Source: Cellulomonas cellasea
GTDB lineage: Bacteria; Actinomycetota; Actinomycetes; Actinomycetales; Cellulomonadaceae
DNA: 64,000 nucleotides
Direction of reading: 5' to 3'
Assembly: GCF_006538745.1 (NCBI RefSeq)
Contig: NZ_BJLR01000019.1
Span: 124,001-188,000, forward strand
Shown here: in pieces, positions 1-8,546 of the stretch
How the letters are laid out: the number at the start of each line of letters is the position of its first letter
Numbering within the stretch: the stretch's first letter is position 1
Notes under the pieces: generated by a model
What the model saw: only the letters and a program-made list of their open reading frames with translations
What the model was told of the DNA's origin: nothing
The model's database searches: none
Position numbers and translations under genes: made by a program

Positions 1-351
1 CCGCCGCCGTCCGCGGCCGACGGGCTGGCACCGGGCGCGACGGGCCTGCACCGGCCCGGGCGCAAGGCGGGGGCCGTGGTCGTGCTCGTCGACGGCGCGC
101 TCGTCCTCTACGTCGAGCGGGGTGGGCGCACGGTGCTCACGTTCACGCAGGACCCGGCGCTGCTCGACACCGCAGCGGGCCGACTGGCCGACGCGGTCCG
201 CACCGGCAACCTCGGGCGCATGACGCTGCACCGCGCCGACGGCGCCGCGCTCCTCGAGGCCGAGGCGCTGCGCAGCCCGCTCGGTCGCGCGCTCGCCGCC
301 GCCGGGTTCGCCCCGACGCCCCGGGGCCTGCGCCTGCGCGGTCAGGCATGA
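1..351 (+). CDS. lhr: Lhr-family ATP-dependent helicase, C-terminal end (partial)
   Basis: The reading frame is open from the first base of the window and stops at 349-351, so only the last 116 codons are present. The end of the protein (KAGAVVVLVDGALVLYVERG, then a hydrophilic tail closing in GLRLRGQA) resembles the extreme C-terminus of the large actinobacterial Lhr superfamily 2 helicases, which act in DNA repair. The helicase motifs lie outside the window. The endonuclease VIII gene follows after 33 bases on the same strand, and the lhr-nei pair is conserved in Actinobacteria (Rv3296-Rv3297 in M. tuberculosis), which supports the call. Confidence 0.8.
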   Translation, partial: PPPSAADGLAPGATGLHRPGRKAGAVVVLVDGALVLYVERGGRTVLTFTQDPALLDTAAGRLADAVRTGNLGRMTLHRADGAALLEAEALRSPLGRALAAAGFAPTPRGLRLRGQA

Positions 352-384
352 GCGCACGGCAGCCGAGCCGCTCCGAGGTGAGCC

Positions 385-1179
385 GTGCCCGAGGGTGACA
401 TCCTGCGGCGCACCGCGACGCGGATGGACCTCGCGCTCGCCGGGCGCGTCCTCGTGCGCGCCGAGCTCCGCTGGCCGTCCGCCGCGACGGTGGACCTCGT
501 CGGGCGCACCGTGCTCGAGAACGTGTCCTACGGCAAGCACCTCCTCACGCGCTTCGACGACGGGCGCACGCTGCACACCCACCTGCGCATGGAGGGCTCG
601 TGGCGCATCGCCCGCACCGGGACCCCTGACGCGCGCGCGTCGGGCGCCTGGGTCCGCGCGGTGCTGGCGAACGACGTGTGGACCACGGTCGGCGAGCGGC
701 TCGGGATGCTCGACGTGGTGCCCACGAGCGAGGAGCACACGCTCGTCGGGCACCTGGGACCCGACATCCTCGCGCCGGACTTCCCGACCGTGGGGCTCGT
801 CGAGGGGCTTCGGCGCTGGGGCGAGCGGGGCTCGGAGCCGGTCTGCGACGTGATGCTCGACCAGCGCGTCGTCGCCGGGATGGGCACCATCTACATGGCC
901 GAGCCGCTGTTCGCGGTCGGGCTCTGGCCGTGGACGCCCGCGGACGAGGTGCCGGACCCCGAGCGTCTGCTCGGCGTCGCCCGCGCGATGATGCTGCGGT
1001 CGGTCGAGGCCCGGATCCCCACGGCCACCGGCGAGCAGGGCTTCCGCGCGACCAGCCGGGTGCACGGCCGCGCCGGGCAGCCGTGCCGGCGCTGCGGGAC
1101 GCCGATCGAGAAGGGGCAGGCACGCAAGCCGCCCATGGAGCGTCCGGTCTTCTACTGCCCGCGCTGCCAGCACCCCTGA
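385..1179 (+). CDS. nei2: Endonuclease VIII (Fpg/Nei family DNA glycosylase)
   Basis: 264 residues from a GTG start. The protein begins MPEGD, giving the N-terminal Pro-Glu that Fpg/Nei glycosylases use to attack the damaged base and cut the abasic site. The helix-two-turn-helix segment (DQRVVAGMGTIYMAE) lies near residue 160, and a C-terminal zinc finger is visible as CRRCGTPI...YCPRCQ. It removes oxidised pyrimidines in base excision repair. It sits directly behind the Lhr helicase gene, suggesting one repair operon. A second Fpg/Nei paralogue is encoded at 44917-45801. Confidence 0.9.
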   Translation: MPEGDILRRTATRMDLALAGRVLVRAELRWPSAATVDLVGRTVLENVSYGKHLLTRFDDGRTLHTHLRMEGSWRIARTGTPDARASGAWVRAVLANDVWTTVGERLGMLDVVPTSEEHTLVGHLGPDILAPDFPTVGLVEGLRRWGERGSEPVCDVMLDQRVVAGMGTIYMAEPLFAVGLWPWTPADEVPDPERLLGVARAMMLRSVEARIPTATGEQGFRATSRVHGRAGQPCRRCGTPIEKGQARKPPMERPVFYCPRCQHP

Positions 1180-1260
1180 GCCGGGGCTCCGGGTCACCGA
1201 GCGCGGCGAGCCGCACGACGTCCGCCGCGGAGTCCGTGCCGTGCGCAGGACCCCGGACGC

Positions 1261-1303
1261 ACGAAACCCGCGGTCGCGCAGCGGCACGCGACCACGGGTT
1301 CGT
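1261..1303. terminator. Bidirectional terminator between nei2 and clgR
   Basis: An inverted repeat of about 17 bp with a short loop (left arm 1261-1278, right arm 1287-1303, one bulge and one G-T type mismatch) lies between two convergent genes. There is no clear T-run, as is usual for high-GC actinobacterial terminators. Confidence 0.6.
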
Positions 1304-1349
1304 CGTCTCAGCCGGCCCCGGGGAGCTCCCCGAGCCGGGACGTCAGCTC

Positions 1350-1691
1350 TCAGCCGATCGGAGCGAGCTCCGAACGGGGTCGGGCCCAGCCACCGTCGGC
1401 GGGTCCGCCGAACGACGCAGTCAGGTCCGCAGGGACCGTGTCGGGGATCAGGAGACCCTCGGCCACGGCGACACGGTCGCTCACCTCACGGAGCACGAGC
1501 GACAGGGGGACGTCGAGCGCGTCGCAGATGCTGCCGAGCAGCTCCGACGACGCCTCCTTCTGACCCCGTTCCACCTCACTCAGGTACCCGAGGGACACCC
1601 GAGCCGCGGAGGACACCTCACGCAGGGTGCGACCCTGCCGCTGCCGGGCATCCCGCAGCACATCGCCGATCTCGCGGCGCAGTACGACCAT
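1350..1691 (-). CDS. clgR: ClgR-like helix-turn-helix transcriptional regulator
   Basis: 113 residues with a Cro/C1-type helix-turn-helix in the N-terminal 70 residues ([20 protein letters not shown], then [13 protein letters not shown]). This closely resembles M. tuberculosis Rv2745c (ClgR), the activator of Clp protease and other proteostasis genes. Gene order agrees: ClgR is followed by cinA, pgsA and ftsK as in Mycobacterium. The ATG at 1691 is preceded by GAGAGGGGG; the frame is open further upstream, but that part is not helix-turn-helix sequence. In mycobacteria ClgR is unstable and autoregulated; I could not find a convincing ClgR operator upstream. Confidence 0.85.
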   Translation of the reverse strand: MVVLRREIGDVLRDARQRQGRTLREVSSAARVSLGYLSEVERGQKEASSELLGSICDALDVPLSLVLREVSDRVAVAEGLLIPDTVPADLTASFGGPADGGWARPRSELAPIG

Positions 1692-1927
1692 CTGGCGTCC
1701 CCCTCTCGCGTCTCGATCCTCACCCTGTGCGGGCGTCGGGAGCGAGGACCTGGTCCCGACCCCCACCGTGACGCCCGTACGTCCCCTCGCGGGGATACTT
1801 CCACCGTACCTCGCGCCGCTCGTGCGCGCGGTCCCGGGTCGAGCCGCCGGTCTGGTGTTCATCACGACCATCCCAACGCCCATGGTGACCCGGGTGTTCC
1901 CCCGGGCGCAGCGCCTGCACACGACAT
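1692..1927. other. Intergenic region upstream of clgR
   Basis: These 236 bases separate the end of cinA from clgR and should hold the clgR promoter. A small CCCGGG/CCCGGG hairpin (1889-1906) just past the cinA stop could be a weak terminator. The sequence CCCCTCGCGGGG around 1785-1797 could form a short hairpin. No convincing -10/-35 pair, ClgR box or gene is visible. Confidence 0.4.
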
Positions 1928-2449
1928 TCACCCCATGGGAGCGACAAGATCACGCGCGAGCGCGAGCACCGCGTCGCGCGACGCCGCACGGACCTGCGTG
2001 CGGTCCCCCGGCAGCGCGAGCGCGCGCACGTGCGCGCCGGCGGGGCCGACGACGGAGACGAACACCGTGCCGGGCGCCTGCCCGTCCTGCGGGTCGGGTC
2101 CCGCCACGCCGGTCGTCGCGAGGCCCACGTCGGCGCCCATGCAGGCCCGCACCCCCTCGGCCATCGCGTAGGCCACGTCGGGATCGACCGCGCCCCGGAC
2201 CTCGAGCAGCCGACGGTCGACGCCCAGGAGCGACGCCTTGAGGTCCGTGGCGTACGCGACGACGCCACCGCGGACCACCTGGGACGCCCCCGGCACGGCG
2301 ACGAGCTCGGCGACGACGAGCCCGCCGGTCAGCGACTCGGCGACCGCAACGGTCCAGCCCCGCAGCGCGAGCCCGGCGAGCAGACGCTCCGCGAGCCGCG
2401 CGGGACGTGGCCCGGCGCCCGGGACGGCGCCGTACGGCCGTTCTGTCAT
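1928..2449 (-). CDS. cinA: CinA C-terminal domain protein (nicotinamide-nucleotide amidase family)
   Basis: 173 residues beginning MTERPYG. The core matches the single-domain CinA/PncC family ([37 protein letters not shown]), which deamidates nicotinamide mononucleotide in pyridine-nucleotide salvage. Only the amidase domain is present; the N-terminal MoaB-like domain of full CinA is absent, as is normal for the actinobacterial form between pgsA and clgR. The ATG at 2449 follows the pgsA stop by 16 bases, so it is probably cotranscribed with pgsA. The historical link with competence (cin) does not itself imply transformation. Confidence 0.85.
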   Translation of the reverse strand: MTERPYGAVPGAGPRPARLAERLLAGLALRGWTVAVAESLTGGLVVAELVAVPGASQVVRGGVVAYATDLKASLLGVDRRLLEVRGAVDPDVAYAMAEGVRACMGADVGLATTGVAGPDPQDGQAPGTVFVSVVGPAGAHVRALALPGDRTQVRAASRDAVLALARDLVAPMG

Positions 2450-2465
2450 GTGCGACGGGGCCCGG

Positions 2466-3035
2466 TCAGTGGGCGGTGGCCGGCGGGCGGTGCTCGGCGC
2501 GCCGGACCCGCAGCGCGGTGCGCACGTAGTCCACGCCGGTGGCGAGCGTGACGGCGACCGCGGCCGCCATGACGACCGCCGCGACGACCTCGACGACGCC
2601 CGGCAGGTGGTCGAGCGGCAGCAGGTACAGGCCGATCGCCACCGACTGCAGCACGGTCTTCGCCTTGCCGCCGCGCGATGCCGGGAGCACGAGGTACCGC
2701 AGCAGGAAGAGGCGCATGACGGTGATCGCGAGCTCACGCGCGAGGACCACCGCGGTGACCCACCAGGGGAGGTCGCCGAGGACGGACAGGACGACGAGCG
2801 CCGTGCCGATGAGCAGCTTGTCCGCGATCGGGTCGAGGATCTTGCCGAGGTCCGTCACGAGGTTCGAGCGGCGGGCGATGTGCCCGTCGAACCGGTCGGT
2901 GACCGCCGCGAGGACGAAGATGCCCGTCGCGACGAGCCGCCAGCGCACCGTGTGACCGCCGTCGGCCAGGAGCGCAGCGGCGAAGAACGGCACGAGCACG
3001 ATCCGCAGGACGGTCAGCGCATTCGCGACGTTCAT
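2466..3035 (-). CDS. pgsA: CDP-diacylglycerol-glycerol-3-phosphate 3-phosphatidyltransferase
   Basis: 189 residues, an integral membrane enzyme of phosphatidylglycerol synthesis. The CDP-alcohol phosphotransferase motif D-x2-DG-x2-AR-x8-G-x3-D-x3-D is intact (DRFDGHIARR, then GKILDPIADK), with several hydrophobic segments around it. I chose the ATG at 3035 (MNVANALTVLRI), the typical family N-terminus; a GTG eight codons upstream at 3059 is also possible. In M. tuberculosis the corresponding pgsA3 lies at the same place between ftsK and cinA/clgR, though whether this copy makes PG or another phospholipid cannot be read from sequence. Confidence 0.88.
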   Translation of the reverse strand: MNVANALTVLRIVLVPFFAAALLADGGHTVRWRLVATGIFVLAAVTDRFDGHIARRSNLVTDLGKILDPIADKLLIGTALVVLSVLGDLPWWVTAVVLARELAITVMRLFLLRYLVLPASRGGKAKTVLQSVAIGLYLLPLDHLPGVVEVVAAVVMAAAVAVTLATGVDYVRTALRVRRAEHRPPATAH

Positions 3036-3145
3036 TCGGGAGGGGACGGCGGGAACCACGTCGACAGCCTACGGGTGCACCGGGGCGGGCTGCGCCTCGA
3101 CGGCCCCGGCGCGGGGGTCGTGCACCGCCCGGTCGCGCAGGTCCG

Positions 3146-5902
3146 TCACCGCGTCCCGAAGCCCAGGCGCCCCGGGTCGACCTCGTCGTCCGCGTCGTCG
3201 TGGTAGTCCGTGGCCACGGGCGGGTCCCCCGGCATCGCGCCGTCGGTGGACGCGTACCGGTCCGCGTCGGGCGCGGACGCCGCGGGCTCGCTGTGGTCGC
3301 CGCGCAGCATCGCCAGCGTGCCGGGGAGGTCGTCGGGCTGCACGAGGACCTCGCGCGCCTTCGAGCCCTCGGAGGGACCGACGATCTCGCGCGACTCGAG
3401 CAGGTCCATGAGCCGCCCCGCCTTCGCGAAGCCGACGCGCAGCTTGCGCTGGAGCATCGACGTGGACCCGAACTGGGTGGTCACCACGAGCTCGGCGGCC
3501 TGCAGCAGCAGGTCCAGGTCGTCGCCGATGTCCTCGTCGACCTGCTTCTTGGCCACGGTGACGGCGACGTCCTCGCGGTAGCTCGGCTTGAGCTGCTTCT
3601 TGACGTGCTCGACGACCGCGTGGATCTCGCTCTCGGAGACCCAGGCCCCCTGCGTGCGCATGGGCTTCGCGGCGCCCATCGGCAGGAACAGCGCGTCACC
3701 CTGGCCGATGAGCTTCTCGGCGCCGGGCTGGTCGAGCACGACGCGCGAGTCGGTCAGCGACGAGGTCGCGAACGCGAGCCGCGACGGCACGTTGGCCTTG
3801 ATCAGACCGGTCACGACGTCGACGCTCGGGCGCTGCGTGGCGAGCACGAGGTGGATGCCGGCGGCACGCGCGAGCTGCGTGATGCGCTGGATGGACGCCT
3901 CGACGTCGCGCGGGGCGACCATCATGAGGTCGGCGAGCTCGTCGACGATGACGAGCAGGTACGGGTACGTCGCGATCTTGCGCTCGGAGCCCGGCAGCGG
4001 CTTGACCTTGCCGGCGCGCACCGCGGTGTTGAAGTCGTCGACGTGCTTGAACCCGAACATCGCGAGGTCGTCGTAGCGCGCCTCCATCTCGCGCACGACC
4101 CACTCGAGGGCCTCGGCGGCCTTCTTCGGGTTCGTGATGATCGGCGTGATGAGGTGCGGGATGCCCTCGTAGATCGTCAGCTCGACGCGCTTGGGGTCGA
4201 CGAGCACCATGCGCACCTCGTCGGGCGTCGAGCGCATGAGCACCGAGACGATCATCGAGTTGACGAAGCTCGACTTGCCCGCGCCGGTCGCGCCGGCGAC
4301 GAGCAGGTGCGGCATCTTCGCGAGGTTGGCGACGACGTACCCGCCCTCGACGTCCTTGCCGACGCCGATGACCATCGGGTGCTCGCTGCGGCGCGCGGCG
4401 CTCGAGCGCAGCACGTCGCCGAGCGAGACGGTCTCGCGGTCCGTGTTCGGGATCTCGATGCCGATCGCGGACTTGCCCGGGATCGGCGACAGGATGCGCA
4501 CGTCGGCGCTCGCGACCGCGTAGGCGATGTTCTTCGACAGCGCCGTGACCCGCTCGACCTTGACCGCGGGCCCGAGCTCGACCTCGTAGCGCGTGACGGT
4601 CGGCCCGCGCGTGAAGCCGGTGACCTGGGCGTCGATCTCGAACTGGTCGAGCACGGTCGTGAGCGCCTCGACGACGCGGTCGTTCGCGGCGGAGCGGACC
4701 TTGTGCGGGGCGCCCTTCGCGAGCACCTCCTCCGACGGGAGCGTGTAGAGCACGTCGCCCTCGAGCATCGGCTGCTCGCCGCGCGGGACGGGGGCCGTGG
4801 GCGGCGGGGCGAGCGGCCGGCGGGCTGCTGCGGCCGGGGCGCCGGCGGCGGGCACCGCGCTCGTCGGCGTCGCGTCCGCCTGCGCGGCCGCCTCCGCCTC
4901 CGCGGCCTCCCGCTCGGCCTCCTCGCGGGCGGCCACGATCGCGGCGCGCTCGAACGCCTCGTCGCCCTCGTAGCCGTCGAGCAGCTCGGTGTCGGAGAGG
5001 TCCGGCGCGGTCTCGGCGCGGGGCTTGCGCAGCCCGAGGCGGCCGCGCGGCTTCTTCTTCGGCGGCGCCTCGATCTCGGGCAGCGCGCTGTGGCCCGCGT
5101 GGATCACGAGCGGGGCGCCGCCCGGGTCGAGCGGCGCGTCGAGCACGCGCTGGTTGCCCGTGAGCCGGTCGTAGCCGGCGCGCAGGCGAGGCACGATCTG
5201 GTGCACCGGGGTCGCGGTCACGACGAGCACCCCGAAGAACGCGAGCAGCACGAGGAGCGGCACGGCGACCCAGGCGGTGAGCAGGCTCTCGAGGGGCGTC
5301 GCGACGAGGTACCCGATGACGCCGCCCGCAGCCTGCACGGGACCGAAGCCGTCGGCGGGCGCCGGCAGCCCCGCCTCGAGGTGGATGCCGCCGCACGCCG
5401 CGAGCCCGATCGCGGAGAACCCGATGCCGATGCGGGAGTTGGCCTGCGCGAGCTCGGGGTGACGCATGAGGCGCACCGCGGTCGCGAGCAGCGCGACGGG
5501 CACCGCGACCCCGACCTGGCCGAACGTTCCGGCGACGACGTCGTGGATGGCGTCGCCGGCGCTCCCGGACAGCCCCCACCACTCGCGCGCCGCGACGACG
5601 ATCGCGACGGCGAGCAGCGTGAACGCGATGCCGTCGCGGCGGTGCGCGGGGTCGAGGTCGCGGGCGCCCTGGCCGACGCGACGTGCCGTGCCGCCCAGCA
5701 GGTGCGCGCAGCCCATCCACACGCCGCGCACGATCCGCAGCGGGAGGGCCGGGCGGTGCGGGGGCTGCTGCTTGGGGGTGCGGCCGGCGGGCCGGGTCGA
5801 GGCGGCGGCGCCGCGCGTCCCGGTGCGGGCACCGCCGCGGGCCTGCGACGACGAGGCGGACCCGCCCGCACGGGGGGTCGAGGAGGACGTACGGGTCGCC
5901 AT
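3146..5902 (-). CDS. ftsK: DNA translocase FtsK/SpoIIIE
   Basis: 918 residues. The N-terminal part has four hydrophobic segments within roughly residues 95-230 that anchor it at the division septum, followed by a low-complexity acidic/Ala-Pro linker. The motor domain has Walker A GATGAGKSS near residue 535 and Walker B VIVDELADLMM near 655. A winged-helix gamma domain that reads KOPS-type signals closes the protein (TTQFGSTSMLQRKLRVG near residue 815). It pumps chromosome ends through the septum before division and activates Xer recombination at dif; an xerC-like gene lies at 60560-61492. The ATG at 5902 starts MATRTSSS. Confidence 0.95.
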   Translation of the reverse strand: MATRTSSSTPRAGGSASSSQARGGARTGTRGAAASTRPAGRTPKQQPPHRPALPLRIVRGVWMGCAHLLGGTARRVGQGARDLDPAHRRDGIAFTLLAVAIVVAAREWWGLSGSAGDAIHDVVAGTFGQVGVAVPVALLATAVRLMRHPELAQANSRIGIGFSAIGLAACGGIHLEAGLPAPADGFGPVQAAGGVIGYLVATPLESLLTAWVAVPLLVLLAFFGVLVVTATPVHQIVPRLRAGYDRLTGNQRVLDAPLDPGGAPLVIHAGHSALPEIEAPPKKKPRGRLGLRKPRAETAPDLSDTELLDGYEGDEAFERAAIVAAREEAEREAAEAEAAAQADATPTSAVPAAGAPAAAARRPLAPPPTAPVPRGEQPMLEGDVLYTLPSEEVLAKGAPHKVRSAANDRVVEALTTVLDQFEIDAQVTGFTRGPTVTRYEVELGPAVKVERVTALSKNIAYAVASADVRILSPIPGKSAIGIEIPNTDRETVSLGDVLRSSAARRSEHPMVIGVGKDVEGGYVVANLAKMPHLLVAGATGAGKSSFVNSMIVSVLMRSTPDEVRMVLVDPKRVELTIYEGIPHLITPIITNPKKAAEALEWVVREMEARYDDLAMFGFKHVDDFNTAVRAGKVKPLPGSERKIATYPYLLVIVDELADLMMVAPRDVEASIQRITQLARAAGIHLVLATQRPSVDVVTGLIKANVPSRLAFATSSLTDSRVVLDQPGAEKLIGQGDALFLPMGAAKPMRTQGAWVSESEIHAVVEHVKKQLKPSYREDVAVTVAKKQVDEDIGDDLDLLLQAAELVVTTQFGSTSMLQRKLRVGFAKAGRLMDLLESREIVGPSEGSKAREVLVQPDDLPGTLAMLRGDHSEPAASAPDADRYASTDGAMPGDPPVATDYHDDADDEVDPGRLGFGTR

Positions 5903-6006
5903 GGTCCTCACGGTAGCGGCGGCGGGCCCCCGCGGCCGGGAGCGTCGCCGCACGTGCGTGTCGGGTCGGGCCGGTGCGCGCGCGTCCCGCACCGGCGCGC
6001 GCGCCC

Positions 6007-6420
6007 TCAGGACGCGGTGAGCAGCCCGATGCCGAGCGTCGCGACGCCGGCGGCGAGGACCACGGCGCCCACGGGGAGGAGCGCGACCCACGGGCTCGGG
6101 CGCTCACGCCCGCGACCCAGGGCGGAGAGGAAGAACCCGGCCGGCATGACGACGGCAGCCACGAGGACGCCGGTCTGCGCGAGCCACCGCGCGTAGCCGT
6201 CGAGCGTCGTGGCCTCGCCGAGCAGGAGGCACACGAGCCCGAGCGTCACGAGGACGCCGGCGTGCGCGTGGCCCGCGCGGTAGAAGCCGCGCTGGAACTC
6301 GGTCACGGGCACCTTCCCGGTCCCGACCCGGACCAGGAAGTAGCCGCCCGACTCGATCGCGACGACGGTGAGCGCGACGATCCCGGCGGTGGTGCGGGCT
6401 GCCTCGGTGAGCTCGATCAT
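6007..6420 (-). CDS. Four-helix integral membrane protein of unknown function
   Basis: 137 residues with four predicted membrane helices (about 8-28, 48-68, 83-103, 113-135) and a conserved-looking loop EFQRGFYRAGHAHAG containing two His between helices 1 and 2. I recognise the type as an uncharacterised actinobacterial membrane protein but cannot name an activity. The ATG at 6420 has a strong AGGAGG seven bases upstream. It is divergent from a TetR regulator across a 75-base gap holding one palindrome, so it is very probably the repressor target. Confidence 0.75.
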   Translation of the reverse strand: MIELTEAARTTAGIVALTVVAIESGGYFLVRVGTGKVPVTEFQRGFYRAGHAHAGVLVTLGLVCLLLGEATTLDGYARWLAQTGVLVAAVVMPAGFFLSALGRGRERPSPWVALLPVGAVVLAAGVATLGIGLLTAS

Positions 6421-6437
6421 GACGCCTCCTCTGTTTG

Positions 6438-6463
6438 CGAACAGTGTTATAGAACATCGTTCG
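6438..6463. promoter_or_regulatory. Probable TetR operator
   Basis: A 26-bp imperfect palindrome centred between 6450 and 6451. Outer arms are CGAAC/GTTCG and the core is TGTTATAGAACA; 10 of 13 half-site positions match. It is a locally AT-rich patch in the only gap between the divergent tetR and membrane protein genes, the classical arrangement for a TetR repressor controlling both itself and its neighbour. Confidence 0.7.
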
Positions 6464-6483
6464 TGAACCGGCGTCAAGCGACC

Positions 6484-6489
6484 TACACT
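6484..6489 (+). promoter_or_regulatory. -10 element of a leaderless tetR promoter
   Basis: TACACT ends six bases before the tetR ATG at 6496 and there is no Shine-Dalgarno sequence. This is the spacing expected for a leaderless actinobacterial transcript starting at the A of ATG. Confidence 0.6.
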
Positions 6490-6495
6490 CACCGC

Positions 6496-7113
6496 ATGCC
6501 CAGACCCCGCCTGCACGACGACGCCCTGCGGGACCGGCTGCTCGAGGTCGCCTCGGCCGCCATCTCGCGCGGCGGGGTCGACGCGCTGCGCGTGCGCGAC
6601 GTGGCCGCGAGCGCCGGGACCTCGGCGTCCGCCGTCTACGCGCTGTTCGGCGGCCGCGACGAGCTCGTGCGCGCGGTCGGCGACGAGGCGTTCCGCCGGT
6701 TCGCCGCCCACCTCGGCCGCGCCGGCCGGACCGACGACCCCGCGACCGATCTGCTCTCCCTCGGCCTCGCGTACCGCACGAGCGCGCTCACCGACCCGCA
6801 CTTCTACCGCGTGATGTTCGAGGCGGCGCGCGTCGGCGCGCAGGAACCCTCGCAGGGCCCGGCGACCGCGCACCCGACGTTCGTCGTGCTCCGGGACGCC
6901 GTCGACCGCGTGCTGGGCCTGACCGGCGCCCCGCGCCGCGAGGACGACGCGCTCGAGGCCGCGGTGCAGCTGTGGGGCCTCGTGCACGGGCTGGTCGGGC
7001 TCGAGCTCGCCGGTCTCGTGCCGGGCGACGCCCGCGAGCGCGAGGAGCGCTTCCGCGGCGCCCTGCTCGCGGTCGGGACCGCCCTGCTCGACGGCCCGCG
7101 GGGCGACGGCTGA
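6496..7113 (+). CDS. TetR/AcrR family transcriptional regulator
   Basis: 205 residues. The N-terminal DNA-binding domain (about 10-60) shows the family pattern: LLEVASAAISRGGVDALRVR, then VAASAGTSASAVYALFGGRDEL. The C-terminal half is the variable ligand-binding domain (TetR_C WHG type, VQLWGLVHGLVGLELAGL near residue 160). It probably represses the divergent membrane protein gene and itself through the palindrome at 6438-6463. The inducer is not predictable. Confidence 0.9.
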   Translation: MPRPRLHDDALRDRLLEVASAAISRGGVDALRVRDVAASAGTSASAVYALFGGRDELVRAVGDEAFRRFAAHLGRAGRTDDPATDLLSLGLAYRTSALTDPHFYRVMFEAARVGAQEPSQGPATAHPTFVVLRDAVDRVLGLTGAPRREDDALEAAVQLWGLVHGLVGLELAGLVPGDAREREERFRGALLAVGTALLDGPRGDG

Positions 7114-7307
7114 CGACGAGGTCGGGTGACCGCCGACGACGACGCGCCGGGCGAGGGCGGCCGCGGCGTCGCCCCTGACAGCCTGCGGGCAGATCTCGCC
7201 GACTGCCGCCCACCCTCTGCCGAAGTCCGTGCCTGCCCGCACGAGCAGCCCGGACCCGTCCCGAGTTGTCGGCGCCCGGTGGGACGCTGGCCCGGGAGGT
7301 GGGCGAG

Positions 7308-8546
7308 ATGGCGCGAACGGGGTCCACAAGGGCGCGGGCCGGCAGGGCGGGGACGAGCGGCGACGGCGTGCCGGTCAGCCGCGCGCAGGTCCTGCGCCAC
7401 CGCGTGCGCGCCCAGCAGCTCGACCGGCCGCTCGACGACACCCGGCGGCCGGACGACGCCGACGTGCTCGACCTGGGCGTCCAGGACACCGGCACCGGCG
7501 GCGCGGCGTGGTCGCTGGTCAACCGCGGCGTCCCGGTCGACGCCGACGCGGCGCGCTGGCCCGAGGAGCTCGCGCTCGCGTGGACGGTCCGCGGCGCCCC
7601 GCATGCCTACCGCCGGGCCGACCTGCCCGGCGTCGAGGTCGCGCTGCGCCCCTACTCCCCCGCCGACGCGGCGAAGCGGGTCTACGACGCGAGCAAGCCC
7701 CTGCACGACGCCGGCATCGAGGTGCCCGACGCGCTCGCCGCCGTCGCCCGCGAGATGCACCGCATCGTCGCGCAGCCGACCGTCAAGGGCGCGATGTCGA
7801 CGCAGCTCACCGCGGCGATGCCCGCGCCGTACCTGCGCTACTGCCGTCCCTGCGGCGCGACCCACCTGTACGAGATGCCGTTCCGGCTCGCCGCCCTGCA
7901 CGCGGGTCTCGAGCTCGAGCCCGGGACGTCCCCGCCGGTGCTGCGCCGGGTCCCCGGCTGGCCGCGCGAGCACCTCGCGGACCTCTCCCCCGCCCCGGCG
8001 CCCGGAAAGGGCTCCCGCGGCGCGCACCCGACAGAGCGGCTCGACGTCGTGCGCGCGTACCTGCACCACCTCGGGCCGGCGACCCCGAAGCTCGTCGCGG
8101 GGTACCTCGACGCCACGGTCGCCGACGTGACCGCCCGCTGGCCGCGCGACGTGCGGGAGGTGGACGTCGAGGGCGAGACCCGCTGGGTCCTCGAGGCCGA
8201 CGCCGACACGCTCCTGGCCGAGGTGGACCACCGGGCCGCCGGTGCGGGCCCTGTCGTCCGGCTGCTCGGGCCGTTCGACCTGCACCTGCAGGCCCGCGAC
8301 CGCTCGCTCCTCGTCCCCGACGCCGCCCGGCAGAAGGACCTGTGGCGCACGCTCGGCCGCCCGGGCGCCGTGCTCGTGGACGACGAGGTGCTCGGGACGT
8401 GGCGCCCGAAGGCGTCCGGGCGCCGGCTCACCGTGCAGGTCGACCCGTGGGAGCCGTGGCCGCGTGCGGTCGAGCGGGCGGTCGAGGTCGAGCAGGAGCG
8501 GCTCGCGGAGCACCGCGGGCTCACGCTCGTGCGGGCGGGCGCATGA
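7308..8546 (+). CDS. Winged helix DNA-binding domain protein (HTH_42/YcaQ-AlkX-like)
   Basis: 412 residues. The sequence SRAQVLRHRVRAQQLDRP at the start, the central AMPAPYLRYCRPCGATHLYE and the late DLHLQARDRSLLVP region fit the winged-helix HTH_42 family that includes the DNA-glycosylase-like YcaQ/AlkX proteins. The role may be DNA repair or DNA binding, but many actinobacterial members are uncharacterised. I chose the ATG at 7308, which follows GGGAGGTGGGCGAG; a TTG 14 codons upstream has no ribosome binding site. Its stop overlaps the next gene (ATGA), so the two are translationally coupled. Confidence 0.75.
   Translation: MARTGSTRARAGRAGTSGDGVPVSRAQVLRHRVRAQQLDRPLDDTRRPDDADVLDLGVQDTGTGGAAWSLVNRGVPVDADAARWPEELALAWTVRGAPHAYRRADLPGVEVALRPYSPADAAKRVYDASKPLHDAGIEVPDALAAVAREMHRIVAQPTVKGAMSTQLTAAMPAPYLRYCRPCGATHLYEMPFRLAALHAGLELEPGTSPPVLRRVPGWPREHLADLSPAPAPGKGSRGAHPTERLDVVRAYLHHLGPATPKLVAGYLDATVADVTARWPRDVREVDVEGETRWVLEADADTLLAEVDHRAAGAGPVVRLLGPFDLHLQARDRSLLVPDAARQKDLWRTLGRPGAVLVDDEVLGTWRPKASGRRLTVQVDPWEPWPRAVERAVEVEQERLAEHRGLTLVRAGA

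Noticed and set aside
1692-1927. ClgR autoregulatory operator upstream of clgR
   Set aside because: No CGC-N5-GCG type motif with acceptable match was found in the gap.
3200-6196. A very long open frame on the plus strand opposite ftsK (about 1000 codons)
   Set aside because: Its product is Arg/Asp/His-rich without any domain; it is the usual open antisense frame of GC-rich coding DNA. ftsK on the minus strand has complete motifs.
6438-6463. LexA (SOS) box at the tetR operator
   Set aside because: The GAAC and GTTC elements have the wrong spacing for the actinobacterial TCGAAC-N4-GTTCGA box, and the palindrome is better explained as a TetR operator.
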